Part shown: positions 32,345-44,003 of the stretch, in pieces | How positions within the stretch are numbered: the stretch's first letter is position 1 | Layout: every line of letters begins with the position of its first letter | Position numbers and translations under genes: made by a program | Origin: Micromonospora sp. DSM 45708 | GTDB lineage: Bacteria > Actinomycetota > Actinomycetes > Mycobacteriales > Micromonosporaceae | Assembly (NCBI RefSeq): GCF_039566955.1 | Contig: NZ_CP154796.1 | Span: 6,510,001 to 6,574,000 of the forward strand | Length of the DNA stretch: 64,000 nt | Reading direction: 5' to 3' | The notes under the pieces: model-generated | Told to the model about the DNA's origin: nothing | Database searches by the model: none | The model's input: the letters and a program-made list of their open reading frames with translations, nothing else

Positions 32345-32473
32345 TCAGCGCAGGTCGGGAGCGGTGGTCGCCTCGTGCCACAGGGCGCGCTCGTCGTTCG
32401 AGGCCTTGACCTTCTTGGCCACCACAGCGGCCACCCCGACGATGCCGGCCAGGATCAGGAGCTTCTTGAACAT
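32345..32473 (-). CDS. DLW-39 family small protein
   Basis: 42 residues: MFKKLLILAGIVGVAAVVAKK, a short membrane helix, then KASNDERALWHEATTAPDLR. This is the small actinobacterial family named for its conserved C-terminal Asp-Leu-Trp; here the last residue is Arg in place of Trp. It sits between tRNA-Ile and tRNA-Ala (10 bp from the latter) downstream of gyrA, its usual place. Function unknown. Confidence 0.85.
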   Translation of the reverse strand: MFKKLLILAGIVGVAAVVAKKVKASNDERALWHEATTAPDLR

Positions 32474-32516
32474 GGGATTGACCCCTCGTGCTCGACTACC
32501 GTCGGACGATGTGCGG

Positions 32517-32590
32517 TGGGGCTAGCTGGAATCGAACCAGCGACCTCAGAGTTATCAGCTCTGCGCTCTAACCGACTGAGCTATAGCCCC
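32517..32590 (-). tRNA. tRNA-Ile (anticodon GAT)
   Basis: 74 nt. Acceptor stem GGGGCTA pairs with TAGCCCC; D-loop AGTCGGTTAGA; anticodon loop CTGATAAC; T-loop GGTTCGATTCC. Usual neighbour of gyrA in actinobacteria. Confidence 0.97.
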
Positions 32591-32688
32591 GCGTGGCGAC
32601 GAGCAAGGTTAACCCATCGCCGCCAGCGCGCCCAAATCGGGGGGCCCGTGGCGGAAGCACCCGCGCCATCACGAACCTACCCGGACGC

Positions 32689-32730
32689 ACGACGCCGGGG
32701 CGACCGCTTTACGCGGCGCCCCGGCGTCGT
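32689..32730 (-). terminator. Hairpin after DUF3566 gene
   Basis: A 14-bp perfect stem ACGACGCCGGGGCG / CGCCCCGGCGTCGT with a 14-nt loop that can pair further; it starts 4 bp after the DUF3566 stop codon. It separates protein and tRNA parts of the unit, or acts as a processing signal. Confidence 0.8.
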
Positions 32731-32734
32731 CATG

Positions 32735-33649
32735 TCAGTCCCGCTCGGCGAGCGTCAGCTCGATCCCGCCGACCAGGTCGGCGCAGACGTTGTAGACGAA
32801 CGCGCTGAGCGTGGCCAGCGCGGTGAACAGCACCACGTTGACGAGGCCGATCAGTGCGGACGTGAGGATCACGCCCTTCGCGGTGATGCGGAACCCGCCG
32901 CCGCCCGAACCGCCGCCGGCGTTCACCAGATCGGTCAGGCTGTCGTTGACGCTCTTGAACACACCCATCGCGTCGAGCGCGAGGTAGAGCACCGACGTGG
33001 CCACGACCACCACGATGAAGAGCACCACCGAGACCGCGAAGGCGAACTTCATCACCGACCACGGGTCGATCCGCTTCAGGTTCAACCGCGCCCGGCGGGG
33101 CCCGCGCGACGCGGCCGAACTGACCGAGGTACGCGCGGCGCGTACCGCCTCACCCACGCGCGCGGCACCGACCGCCGCCGCACCGCTGATGCCCGGCGGC
33201 AGGCCGCCCCCGTTGGCGGGACGCCCGGGGGGACCGCCGGCCGGACCGGTGGCCTCGGGTGCCCCCTTCGGGGCGGTGCCGAGGCCGGCGCCGATGCGGG
33301 GCTGCGTGCCGGTCGTGCCGGTGGAGGCCCGGGCGGTCGCTGTCGGCCTGCTCGGCGGTGTGCTCGTGGCGGGCTTCGCCGCGGCCGGAGCCGCGAAGCC
33401 GTCGGCCGACGTCGGCGCGTCGACCTTCGTCTCGGTCGAGTCGCGGGACTCCGAACCCTCGGCCGGCTTCTCGGGAGGCGGGGCCATGCCGGGGGCCCGG
33501 GTGAACTTCGGGGCAGGCGCGTCGGCGGGGACCGTGGCCCGACCCACGGCCGCGCGGCCGGTCGCTGGTGTACCGCCCTGCGCGGCCTCCTCGTCGACCG
33601 GGGTGGCCGAGGTCCCCTTGTTCCCCGACTTCGCCTGTGTCTCCGTCAT
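32735..33649 (-). CDS. DUF3566 membrane protein
   Basis: 304 residues. A long Ala/Pro/Thr-rich disordered N-terminus (about 1-165) is followed by the DUF3566 domain: RRARLNLKRIDPWSVMKFAFAVSVVLFIVVVVATSVLYLALDAMGVF, a coiled loop and a second helix ILTSALIGLVNVVLFTALATLSAFVYNVCADLVGGIELTLAERD. Two transmembrane helices. Function unknown; the gene follows gyrA in most actinobacteria. The ATG at 33649 is 3 bp after the gyrA stop, so translation is coupled. Confidence 0.9.
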   Translation of the reverse strand: MTETQAKSGNKGTSATPVDEEAAQGGTPATGRAAVGRATVPADAPAPKFTRAPGMAPPPEKPAEGSESRDSTETKVDAPTSADGFAAPAAAKPATSTPPSRPTATARASTGTTGTQPRIGAGLGTAPKGAPEATGPAGGPPGRPANGGGLPPGISGAAAVGAARVGEAVRAARTSVSSAASRGPRRARLNLKRIDPWSVMKFAFAVSVVLFIVVVVATSVLYLALDAMGVFKSVNDSLTDLVNAGGGSGGGGFRITAKGVILTSALIGLVNVVLFTALATLSAFVYNVCADLVGGIELTLAERD

Positions 33650-33652
33650 CAA

Positions 33653-36172
33653 CTAGTCCTGTTCGTCAGGCTCGTCGGCATTGCGAGCAATCGCCACGAT
33701 AGTCACGCCGTCCGGGAGGTCCATCAGCTTGACCCCCATTGTGTTCCGGTCACGCGTACGGCGTACAGGCTTCACCGGAGTCCGGATGACGCCGCCGTTG
33801 CTCGTGATGGCGAACAGCTCGTCCTCCGGATCGATCACGACCGCGCCGACCAGACCACCGCGTCGCTCGGTGATCTTCGCAGTCAGCACGCCCTTACCTC
33901 CCCGGCCCTGGACCGGGTATTCCTCGATCGGGGTACGTTTCGCGAACCCCCCGTTCGTCGCGACCAGCACGTCCAGACCCTCCCGGACGACCTCGACGGC
34001 GAGCAGCTCGTCCTCACCGCTGAAGCGCATGCCGATCACCCCCGAGGTGGCCCGGCCCATCGGACGCAGCGCCTCGTCGGTGGCGTTGAAGCGGATCGCC
34101 TGCGCGTTCTTGGAAACCAGCAACAGGTCGTCCTCCGGCGCCACCAGCACCGCACCGACCAGCTCGTCCTCATCGCGCAGGTTGACCGCGATGATGCCGC
34201 CGGAACGGTTGGAGTCGAACTCCTCGAGCCGCGTCTTCTTCACCAGGCCGTTCTTCGTGGCCAGTACCAGGTAGGGCGCCACCTGGTAGTTCGGGATTTC
34301 GATGATCTGCGCGATCTGCTCGTCCGGTTGGAACGCGAGCAGGTTGGCCACGTGCTGGCCCTTGGCCACCCTACTGGCCTCGGGAAGCTCGTACGCCTTC
34401 GCCCGGTAGACCCGACCCTTGTTCGTGAAGAACAGGATCCAGTCGTGGGTAGAGCATACGAAGAAGTGGCTCACGATGTCGTCCTGCCGGAGCGTCGCCC
34501 CGCTCACGCCCTTGCCGCCACGCCGCTGCGACCGGTACAGGTCGACCTTGGTCCGCTTCGCGTACCCGGTGCGGGTGATCGTCACGACCACGTCCTCGCG
34601 GGCGATGAGGTCCTCCATCGAGACCTCGCCGTCGAACGGCACGATCTTGGTACGCCGGTCGTCGCCCCACTTCGCGACGATCTCGCCCAGCTCGTCGGAG
34701 ACGATCTTCCGCTGCCGCTCCGGCTTCGCCAGGATGTCCTTCAGGTCGGCGATCTCCACCTCGAGCTTGGCCAGGTCGTCCAGGATGCGCTGCCGCTCCA
34801 GCGCGGCCAGCCGGCGCAGCTGCATGTCCAGGATCGCGGTCGCCTGGACCTCGTCGATCTCCAGCAGCCGGATCAGGCCCTGCCGGGCGTCCTCCACCGT
34901 CGGCGAACGCCGGATCAGGGCGATCACCTCGTCCAGCGCGTCCAGCGCCTTGCTCAGGCCGCGCAGGATGTGCGCCCGCTCCTCCGCCTTGCGCAGCCGG
35001 AACGCGGTCCGCCGGCGGATCACCTCGATCTGGTGCTCGACGTAGTAGCGGAGGAACTGCGCCAGGTTGAGCGTGCGCGGCACCCCGTCGACAAGCGCCA
35101 GCATGTTGGCGCCGAACGTCTCCTGGAGCTGGGTGTGCTTGTAGAGGTTGTTCAGCACCACCTTGGCGACCGCGTCGCGCTTGAGCACCAGCACGATCCG
35201 CATGCCGGTACGCCCGGAGGACTCGTCCCGGATGTCGGCGATGCCGGCGAGCTTGCCCTCCTTGATCAGCTCGGCGATCCGCTCGGCGAGGTTGTCCGGG
35301 TTGACCTGGTAGGGCAACTCGCTGACCACGAGCGCCGGCCGACCCCGCTTGTCCTCCTCCACCTCGACCACCGCGCGCATCCGGATCGAGCCACGCCCGG
35401 TCCGGTACGCGTCCTGGATGGCCTGCTGCCCGACGATCAGGCCGTAGGTCGGGAAGTCCGGACCCTTGACGATCTCCAGCAGCGCTTCCAGCGTGGTCGC
35501 CTCGTCGACCTCCGGGTTCTCCAGGCACCACTGCACCGCCGCGCCGATCTCCCGCAGGTTGTGCGGCGGGATCTTGGTGGCCATGCCGACCGCGATGCCC
35601 TCGGAGCCGTTGATCAGCAGGTTCGGGATCCGCGACGGCAGAATGGTGGGCTCCTTGGCCCGGCCGTCGTAGTTGTCCTGGAGGTCGACGGTGTCCTCGT
35701 CGATGTCCCGCAGCATCTCCATCGCCAGCGGGTCGAGCTTGCATTCGGTGTAGCGCATGGCGGCGGCCGGGTCGTTACCGGGCGAGCCGAAGTTGCCGTT
35801 GCCGTCGACCAGCGGGTAGCGCAGCGACCACGGCTGCGCCATCCGGACCAGCGCGTCGTAGATGGCCGAGTCGCCGTGCGGGTGGAACTGGCCCATCACG
35901 TCGCCGACGACGCGGGAGCACTTCACGTAGCCGCGGTCCGGCCGGTAGCCGGAGTCGAACATGGCGTAGAGGATCTTGCGGTGGACCGGCTTGAGCCCGT
36001 CCCGCACGTCCGGCAGGGCGCGCCCGACGATGACGCTCATCGCGTAGTCGAGGTACGAGCGCTGCATCTCGACCTCGAGGCCGACCGGCTCGATGCGGTC
36101 GTGCTGGACGACCGCGGCCAGTGTCTCCGGGGTCTCCGGCTCGTTCGGGGTGGACTCGGGAAGATCGGTCAC
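33653..36172 (-). CDS. gyrA: DNA gyrase subunit A
   Basis: 839 residues. DNA breakage/rejoining subunit of gyrase (A2B2). Catalytic Tyr141 in [10 protein letters not shown]; quinolone-resistance region [17 protein letters not shown] with Ser102 and Asp106, the wild-type quinolone-sensitive residues; the GyrA-box QRRGGKG in the C-terminal wrapping domain. Normal length; the C-terminus ends in acidic [11 protein letters not shown] start, no clear SD. Downstream of gyrB with a 130-bp gap that holds DnaA boxes. Confidence 0.98.
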   Translation of the reverse strand: MTDLPESTPNEPETPETLAAVVQHDRIEPVGLEVEMQRSYLDYAMSVIVGRALPDVRDGLKPVHRKILYAMFDSGYRPDRGYVKCSRVVGDVMGQFHPHGDSAIYDALVRMAQPWSLRYPLVDGNGNFGSPGNDPAAAMRYTECKLDPLAMEMLRDIDEDTVDLQDNYDGRAKEPTILPSRIPNLLINGSEGIAVGMATKIPPHNLREIGAAVQWCLENPEVDEATTLEALLEIVKGPDFPTYGLIVGQQAIQDAYRTGRGSIRMRAVVEVEEDKRGRPALVVSELPYQVNPDNLAERIAELIKEGKLAGIADIRDESSGRTGMRIVLVLKRDAVAKVVLNNLYKHTQLQETFGANMLALVDGVPRTLNLAQFLRYYVEHQIEVIRRRTAFRLRKAEERAHILRGLSKALDALDEVIALIRRSPTVEDARQGLIRLLEIDEVQATAILDMQLRRLAALERQRILDDLAKLEVEIADLKDILAKPERQRKIVSDELGEIVAKWGDDRRTKIVPFDGEVSMEDLIAREDVVVTITRTGYAKRTKVDLYRSQRRGGKGVSGATLRQDDIVSHFFVCSTHDWILFFTNKGRVYRAKAYELPEASRVAKGQHVANLLAFQPDEQIAQIIEIPNYQVAPYLVLATKNGLVKKTRLEEFDSNRSGGIIAVNLRDEDELVGAVLVAPEDDLLLVSKNAQAIRFNATDEALRPMGRATSGVIGMRFSGEDELLAVEVVREGLDVLVATNGGFAKRTPIEEYPVQGRGGKGVLTAKITERRGGLVGAVVIDPEDELFAITSNGGVIRTPVKPVRRTRDRNTMGVKLMDLPDGVTIVAIARNADEPDEQD

Positions 36173-36208
36173 TGTTAACCCTTATCAGACTTAGAGTCGT
36201 GATCTAGC

Positions 36209-36248
36209 TGTGGATAACGGCTGTGGAAAGCGGCCGGACTGTGGATAA
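36209..36248. promoter_or_regulatory. DnaA boxes between gyrB and gyrA
   Basis: Two perfect boxes, TGTGGATAA at 36209-36217 and 36240-36248, with near-boxes TGTGGAAAG (36222) and TGTGGACTG (36252) in the same orientation and regular spacing. They lie in the leader of gyrA. Confidence 0.8.
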
Positions 36249-36302
36249 GTCTGTGGACTGCCGGGCCGACCGGTGGATCTCCGGCCGGCCCGGCCGCGTC
36301 CG

Positions 36303-38795
<2,493 letters not shown>

Positions 38796-39350
38796 ATGGG
38801 GCTGGACAACGTCGCGGTGCACTGGCCGCGTACCGGCCGCTTCTACGACCCGGTCGCGCCGGCTGAGTTCGTGGACTTCGGCGAAATCGTGGACATGCCA
38901 CGCATCTCCGCCCCGACCGCCGCGCTCGCCGAGCTGATCGCCAAGACCGGCACGGTGCGGGCGACCGCGTACACCGAGCTGGTCGACCTGATCCTCGGGC
39001 TGGAAAATGTGCTCTACGCCACGGAGAACGCGGCCGAGGACGAAGATCCGGTGATCGACCCGGACGGCTGCGCCTGGATCGCCGAGGGCGTGGAGAAGTT
39101 CGTCGCCCGACACCGGCCCTACGGCGAGGCGGTCACGTTCGAGTCGGTCAGCGAGGTGCTGCGCGCGCTGCTCGGCGACGGGCGGCTGGCCGAGCAGCAG
39201 CTCCGCTGGCTGGAGAGCCGGCTCGACAAGCTGCGCGACGACAGCGGCGATCCGCCGCAGTGGAACTTCACCTGCGCCGAGCTGAGCGTGCTGGCCGCGT
39301 TCTACCGGCGCTGCGCGGAGCGGGGCTTCGCGGTCTACGCGGACGTGTAG
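38796..39350 (+). CDS. Conserved hypothetical protein between gyrB and dciA
   Basis: 184 residues, mostly helical with acidic patches; no transmembrane helix or signal peptide. Visible landmarks: VHWPRTGRFYDPVAPAEFVDFGEIVDMPRIS, an acidic stretch ENAAEDEDPVIDPDGCAWI and FTCAELSVLAAFYRRCAERGFAVYADV. Even, GC3-rich codon use and AGGTGA before the ATG support a real gene. I do not recognise the family. It runs against the surrounding replication genes and faces convergent dciA, 12 bp away. Confidence 0.75.
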   Translation: MGLDNVAVHWPRTGRFYDPVAPAEFVDFGEIVDMPRISAPTAALAELIAKTGTVRATAYTELVDLILGLENVLYATENAAEDEDPVIDPDGCAWIAEGVEKFVARHRPYGEAVTFESVSEVLRALLGDGRLAEQQLRWLESRLDKLRDDSGDPPQWNFTCAELSVLAAFYRRCAERGFAVYADV

Positions 39351-39362
39351 CAGCCGCTCCGG

Positions 39363-40013
39363 TCAGCCGTAGGTGTCCCGGGGGCCACGCCCGCGCACCC
39401 GCCGGGGGCCGCGCGACCAGGACGGCGCGGCCGGGCCGTGGATGTGCAGCTTGCGCACCACGTTGTGGCCGACCTCGCTGGCGATCTGCTTGAGCAGCGA
39501 GCCGGCCAGCAGCCGCAACTGGGTGGCCCAGGCCGTCGAGCGGGCCTCCACGGTCAGCTCGCCGTCCTCCAGCTTCACCGGGCGGCTGTGCTGGGCGACC
39601 TCCGCGCCGACCACCTTCTCCCACGCGCCGAAGACGGTCGCCTCGGCCGCCGGCTGCTGCCAGCCCCGCGCCTTGACCAGCTTGTCGAGCACCGCGCCGA
39701 GCGGCTGCGGGTCGCGCGGGTCCGGGCCCGGCCCGGAGTAGCCGCGCAGCCGCTTCTCGCCGTCGCCGCGGACCGCGCTGCGTCGCCGGGGACCGGCCGC
39801 GGCCTGGCGCCGGGCCTTCGCCGCGTCCAGCACCGCCCGGGCCAGCTCCGGCCCGGCCGCGCCGTCCGCCCGGCCCGCGGCCGACTCGCCGTCCGCCGGC
39901 TTTCCCGGGGTACGCGCGGCGGCCCTGTCCGCGCCGGCCCGTGCGGCCGTCCCACCGTCGCGTCCGGGCCCGAGCCGCGCGGGCGGCAGCCGCACCTCGT
40001 CGTCATCCGGCAC
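39363..40013 (-). CDS. DciA-like DUF721 protein
   Basis: 216 residues. The DUF721 domain occupies the C-terminal half ([72 protein letters not shown]); the first 100 residues are an Ala/Arg/Pro-rich extension. DciA is the ancestral loader of the replicative helicase DnaB in bacteria lacking DnaC. Its GTG start overlaps the recF end by 11 bp, so recF-dciA are co-translated. Confidence 0.87.
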   Translation of the reverse strand: MPDDDEVRLPPARLGPGRDGGTAARAGADRAAARTPGKPADGESAAGRADGAAGPELARAVLDAAKARRQAAAGPRRRSAVRGDGEKRLRGYSGPGPDPRDPQPLGAVLDKLVKARGWQQPAAEATVFGAWEKVVGAEVAQHSRPVKLEDGELTVEARSTAWATQLRLLAGSLLKQIASEVGHNVVRKLHIHGPAAPSWSRGPRRVRGRGPRDTYG

Positions 40014-41136
40014 GTCGCACCGTCCCCTCGTCGACCGTGTAACGGGCCCCGCGCAGCGTCACCGGCACGTCGTCGTCCACCGCGCAGGTGACCAGGAGCT
40101 GGCTGGCGCCGCCGACCAGTTCGGCCAGCCGTTCCCGCCGGCCGGTGTCCAGCTCGGCGAAGACGTCGTCCAGCACCAGCACCGGCTCGATCCCGTCGGC
40201 GCGGAGCAGGTCGTACCCGGCCAGCCGCAGCGCCAGCGCGTAGGACCAGGACTCGCCGTGGCTGGCGTACCCCTTGACGGGCAGCGGACCGAGGGTGAGG
40301 GCCAGGTCGTCCCGGTGCGGGCCGACCAGCGTGGTGCCGCGTTCGATCTCGGCGGTGCGGCTCGCGGCGAGCGCGGCGGTCAGCGCCTCGGCCAGCGCCG
40401 GCCGGTCGGCGGCCGGCTCGGGCAGCTCGATCGACGGCCGGTAGGTGATGCCGGCCGCGCCCCGGCCGGCCGCCACCGCGTCGTACGCCTTCGACACGTG
40501 CGGGGTGAGCGCGGCGACCAGCTCCAGCCGGGCGGCGAGCAGGTCGGCACCGTGCTGCGCGAGGTGGGTGTCCCAGACGGTGAGCGTGGACAGGTCGCCG
40601 CCGCGCGAGCCGCCGGTCTTGCGGGCCAGGTACGCGGAGCGCAGCAGCGCGTTGCGTTGCTTGACCACCCGCTCGTAGTCGGCGCGGACACCGGCGTAGC
40701 GCGGCTGGCGGGTGACCAGCAGGTCGTCCAGGTAGCGGCGGCGTTCGGCCGGGTCACCACGGACGAGTTCCAGGTCCTCCGGCGCGAAGAGCACCAGCCG
40801 CAGCGCGCCGAGCACGTCCCGGGCGCGGCGGGCCGGCGAGCGACCGAGCCGGGCCCGGTTCGCCTTGCCCGGCACGATCTCCAGCTCGACGAGCAGTTCC
40901 CGGCCGTCGTGCACCACCGCGCAGCGGATCACCGCCGAGGTGGCGCCCATCCGGACCAGCGGGGCGTCCGTGGCGACCCGGTGCGAGTCCAGGGTCGCCA
41001 CGTAGCCCAACGCCTCGACCAGGTTGGTCTTGCCGACGCCGTTGGCGCCGACGAGCACGCTCGGACCCGGCTCCAGGTCGACGCCGACCCGCTCGTACGA
41101 GCGGAAGTCGACCAGTTCGAGCCGGCGGACGTACAC
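40003..41136 (-). CDS. recF: RecF recombination/repair ATPase
   Basis: 377 residues. SMC-like ABC ATPase: Walker A GANGVGKT (30-37), signature region [18 protein letters not shown] and Walker [13 protein letters not shown]. Loads RecA at gapped DNA with RecO/RecR. Same strand as gnd and dnaN, 16 bp after gnd. GTG start without clear SD. Confidence 0.97.
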   Translation of the reverse strand: MYVRRLELVDFRSYERVGVDLEPGPSVLVGANGVGKTNLVEALGYVATLDSHRVATDAPLVRMGATSAVIRCAVVHDGRELLVELEIVPGKANRARLGRSPARRARDVLGALRLVLFAPEDLELVRGDPAERRRYLDDLLVTRQPRYAGVRADYERVVKQRNALLRSAYLARKTGGSRGGDLSTLTVWDTHLAQHGADLLAARLELVAALTPHVSKAYDAVAAGRGAAGITYRPSIELPEPAADRPALAEALTAALAASRTAEIERGTTLVGPHRDDLALTLGPLPVKGYASHGESWSYALALRLAGYDLLRADGIEPVLVLDDVFAELDTGRRERLAELVGGASQLLVTCAVDDDVPVTLRGARYTVDEGTVRRAG

Positions 41137-41152
41137 AGCCTGTGGATGCTTG

Positions 41153-42025
41153 TCAGCGCTTGCGGACGGCGTGGCCGCCGAACTGCTGGCGCAGCGCGGC
41201 GACGGCCTTCATGGCGGGCGAGTCGTCCTGCCGGGAGGCGAACCGGGCGAACAGCGAGGCGGTGATGACGTTGAGCGGCACGGCGAGCCGGACCGCCTCG
41301 TCGACCGTCCACCGGCCCTCGCCGGTGTCCTCGGTGTAGCCGCTCAGCTCGGCCAGCTCCGGGTCCTCGTCGAGCGCCCGGTCGAGCAGGTCGAGCAGCC
41401 AGGACCGGACGACGGTGCCCTCGCGCCAGGACTTGAACACACCCGGCACGTTGGTCACGACCTCGGACTTCGACAGCAGCTCGAAGCCCTCCGCGTAGGC
41501 GTGCATCAGGCCGTACTCGATGCCGTTGTGCACCATCTTGGCGTAGTGGCCGGCGCCGACCGGGCCGGCGTGCACGAAGCCGAACTCACCCTCGGGCTTG
41601 AGCGCCTCGAAGATCGGCATGAGCCGGTCGACGTGCTCCTGCGCGCCGCCGACCATCAGGCCGTACCCGTTCTGCTTGCCCCAGACACCGCCGGAGACGC
41701 CGACGTCGACGTAGCCGATGCCCTGCTCGTTGAGCCGCTCGGCGCGCGGGGCGTCGTCGCTGAACCGGGAGTTGCCGCCGTCGATGATGATGTCGCCCTC
41801 GCCGAGCACGCCGGCGAGTTCGTCGATGGTGGCGTCGGTGACGCCGGCCGGGACCATGACCCAGACCGCGCGCGGCGAGTCGAGCTTCTCGGCCAGCTCC
41901 GCGAGGCTCGCGGCGTCGCTGAGCTCCGGGTTCCGGTCGTAGCCGACCACCTCGTGCCCGGCGGCGCGCAACCGCTCGCGCATGTTGCCGCCCATCCGGC
42001 CGAGTCCTACCAGGCCGAGCTGCAT
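41153..42025 (-). CDS. gnd: 6-phosphogluconate dehydrogenase, short form
   Basis: 290 residues, the short NAD-type 6PGDH. Rossmann motif [22 protein letters not shown] and the 6PG-binding [19 protein letters not shown]; catalytic Lys in [13 protein letters not shown]. It oxidises 6-phosphogluconate to ribulose 5-phosphate with NAD(P). Lies between dnaN and recF, the usual actinobacterial position. SD GGAGGTAG precedes the ATG. Confidence 0.95.
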   Translation of the reverse strand: MQLGLVGLGRMGGNMRERLRAAGHEVVGYDRNPELSDAASLAELAEKLDSPRAVWVMVPAGVTDATIDELAGVLGEGDIIIDGGNSRFSDDAPRAERLNEQGIGYVDVGVSGGVWGKQNGYGLMVGGAQEHVDRLMPIFEALKPEGEFGFVHAGPVGAGHYAKMVHNGIEYGLMHAYAEGFELLSKSEVVTNVPGVFKSWREGTVVRSWLLDLLDRALDEDPELAELSGYTEDTGEGRWTVDEAVRLAVPLNVITASLFARFASRQDDSPAMKAVAALRQQFGGHAVRKR

Positions 42026-42065
42026 GTGCTGCTACCTCCGTACGTCGGGGTGGTGCTGCCGGCGA

Positions 42066-43199
42066 TCAGCGGGACACGCGGATCGGCATGATGAGGTACC
42101 GGTACCCCGGAATGACCTCGCCATCCTCGCCGGCCGGGGAAAGGACCGCGGGCTTGAAGGCGTCGACGAACCGCAGCAGGGCGTGCTGGGCCCCCAGGTT
42201 GGACAGGCCGTCGATCAGGTACTGCGGGTTGAAGCCGATGGTGAGCGGGTCACCGCTGAAGGTGGCCTCCATGGCCTCGCTGGCCCGGGCCTCCTCGGTG
42301 CCGCCGGCCTCCACCACCAGGCCGTCGGAGCTGAAGCTGAGCAGCACCGGGGTGGTGCGCTCGGCGACCAGCGCCACCCGCTTGACCACCTCGATGAGGG
42401 TGGCGACCGCGACCTGGGCCTCGGCGTTGTGGTCGGCCGGGAACAGCGAGCGCACCGGCGGGTAGTTGGCGCCGTCGAGCAGGCGGCTGGTGGTCCGGCG
42501 GGTGCCGCCGGAGAAGCCGATCATGCCTTCGCCGGCGCCGCCGGCGGAGAGCGCCATGGTGACGTGCCCGCCGAGCGGGCCGAGCGCCTTCGCGGTGTCG
42601 TTGAGCGTGCGGGCCGGCACCAGCGCGTTGAGGCTGATCTCCGGGTCGTCCGGGTGCCACTCCATCTCGCGCAGCGCCAGACGGTAGCGGTCGGTGGCGA
42701 GCATGGCCATGGTGCTGCCGGACAGCTCGATCCGGACGCCGGTCATCATCGGCAGCGTCTCGTCGCGGCCGGCGGCGACAGCCACCTGGGCCACGGCGGC
42801 GGCGAAGGCGGCGGCGTCGACGGTGCCGGCGCTCTCCGGCATCTCCGGCAGGGTCGGATAGTCCTCCACCGGCATGGTGGGGAGCGTGAACCGGGCGCTG
42901 CCGCAGACCAGCTCCAGGTGGGCGCCGACGGCGGCGATGTCCACCGGCTTGGCCGGCAGCGCCTTGGTGATCTCGGCGAGCAGCCGACCGGAGACCAGGG
43001 CCGCGCCGTCCGCGTCGCCCTGCACCTCGACTGTCACCTGGCTGGAGACCTCGTAGTCGAAGCCGGAGACCTGGAGATTGCCGTCGGTCACCCGGAGCAT
43101 CACCCCGGCCAGCACCGGCACGGAGGGTCGGTTGGGCAGGCTCTTGGCGGTCCACGCGACCGCCTCGGCGAGCGCGTCGCGCTCCACTCGGAACTTCAT
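42066..43199 (-). CDS. dnaN: DNA polymerase III sliding clamp beta
   Basis: 377 residues. Three clamp domains: MKFRVERDALAEAVAWTAKSLPNRPSVPVLAGVML, the middle part TDRYRLALREMEW and the C-terminal YRYLIMPIRVSR. Homodimeric ring for Pol III processivity; also the platform for RecF-linked repair. The ATG at 43199 has GGAGGCATTG upstream; a longer frame reaches oriC but is not coding. First gene left of oriC. Confidence 0.98.
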   Translation of the reverse strand: MKFRVERDALAEAVAWTAKSLPNRPSVPVLAGVMLRVTDGNLQVSGFDYEVSSQVTVEVQGDADGAALVSGRLLAEITKALPAKPVDIAAVGAHLELVCGSARFTLPTMPVEDYPTLPEMPESAGTVDAAAFAAAVAQVAVAAGRDETLPMMTGVRIELSGSTMAMLATDRYRLALREMEWHPDDPEISLNALVPARTLNDTAKALGPLGGHVTMALSAGGAGEGMIGFSGGTRRTTSRLLDGANYPPVRSLFPADHNAEAQVAVATLIEVVKRVALVAERTTPVLLSFSSDGLVVEAGGTEEARASEAMEATFSGDPLTIGFNPQYLIDGLSNLGAQHALLRFVDAFKPAVLSPAGEDGEVIPGYRYLIMPIRVSR

Positions 43200-43379
43200 C
43201 AATGCCTCCGCGTCGACGTCAGCGACAACTCTCTCATGCCGACCGCTGCCACCCGTCCCGCCCGACCGTGCGGGTACCCATCGCACCTTAGGGCGCGTGG
43301 GCATCGGCTGTGCGCCCGACCCCGTGGATCCAGGTGCCCGGGCGACTGCCGACGGCAGCGCTGCGGCCCGATCCACAGG

Positions 43380-43860
43380 AAGTCCAACGGTGATGATTGG
43401 TTTTTGTTGTTTAGAAGAGATAACTCATCGTCTTCATCGCACCTGTGCAAACTGTGGAGAACCGGCGTCTGCGCAGGTCAGATACCTTATCCACAAGTGG
43501 CTTTGCTGTGGAGAACCCGGGGTACAACCGGGGTCCCGGTCCACAGGCCCCGCCAGCCGCCGGGTTTTCCACCGCTGTCCACCGGTTGTCCACCGGTAAT
43601 CCACCGGTTTTCTCCCCAGGGCTGTGGACAACGCCGACGGCCCGGACCACCGTCATCCCCAGAGCCTTCAACAGGCTGCCCACAGGCGGACCGTCGTCGG
43701 TGGACAACGCCGCCGTCATCCCCAGGCGTCCACAGGCTCATCCCCAGGAGTTGTCCACAGTCTGTGGGTAACCGGCCAAGTGCACAGGGTGGTTTTCCAC
43801 TGCCTGTGACACAGGGGGTGTGGACAACCGGTACGAGTTGTGGACAACCACGACGCCGAT
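43380..43860. promoter_or_regulatory. Replication origin oriC with DnaA-box array
   Basis: Between dnaA and dnaN. Perfect DnaA boxes: TTATCCACA 43487-43495, TGTGGACAA 43623-43631, TTGTCCACA 43751-43759, TGTGGACAA 43819-43827 and 43839-43847. Weaker boxes: TGTGGAGAA 43453 and 43507, TTTTCCACC 43565, CTGTCCACC 43575, TTGTCCACC 43586, TAATCCACC 43597, GGTGGACAA 43699, TGTGGGTAA 43763, TTTTCCACT 43793. An AT-rich stretch at about 43396-43435 beside dnaN is the likely unwinding element. Confidence 0.95.
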
Positions 43861-43947
43861 TCTGGGCCCTCCACCGGGTCGAGGGTCAACCGGCGGCGTC
43901 CGCGAGCGACCGGGCGCCGCCGACGCGGGTCCCGTCGGGCACGAAGA

Positions 43948-43977
43948 AGCCCGGCCGGAACGTCGTCCGGCCGGGCT
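43948..43977 (-). terminator. Hairpin after dnaA
   Basis: Perfect 12-bp stem AGCCCGGCCGGA / TCCGGCCGGGCT with a 6-nt loop, 26 bp past the dnaA stop codon, at the edge of oriC. Confidence 0.8.
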
Positions 43978-44003
43978 GTCGTGACGGGTACGAGACGAGC
44001 GTC

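Noticed and set aside
32375..36178. A 1267-codon plus-strand open frame across gyrA
   Set aside because: Shadow of gyrA, DUF3566 and tRNA genes in GC-rich DNA; it crosses two tRNA genes.
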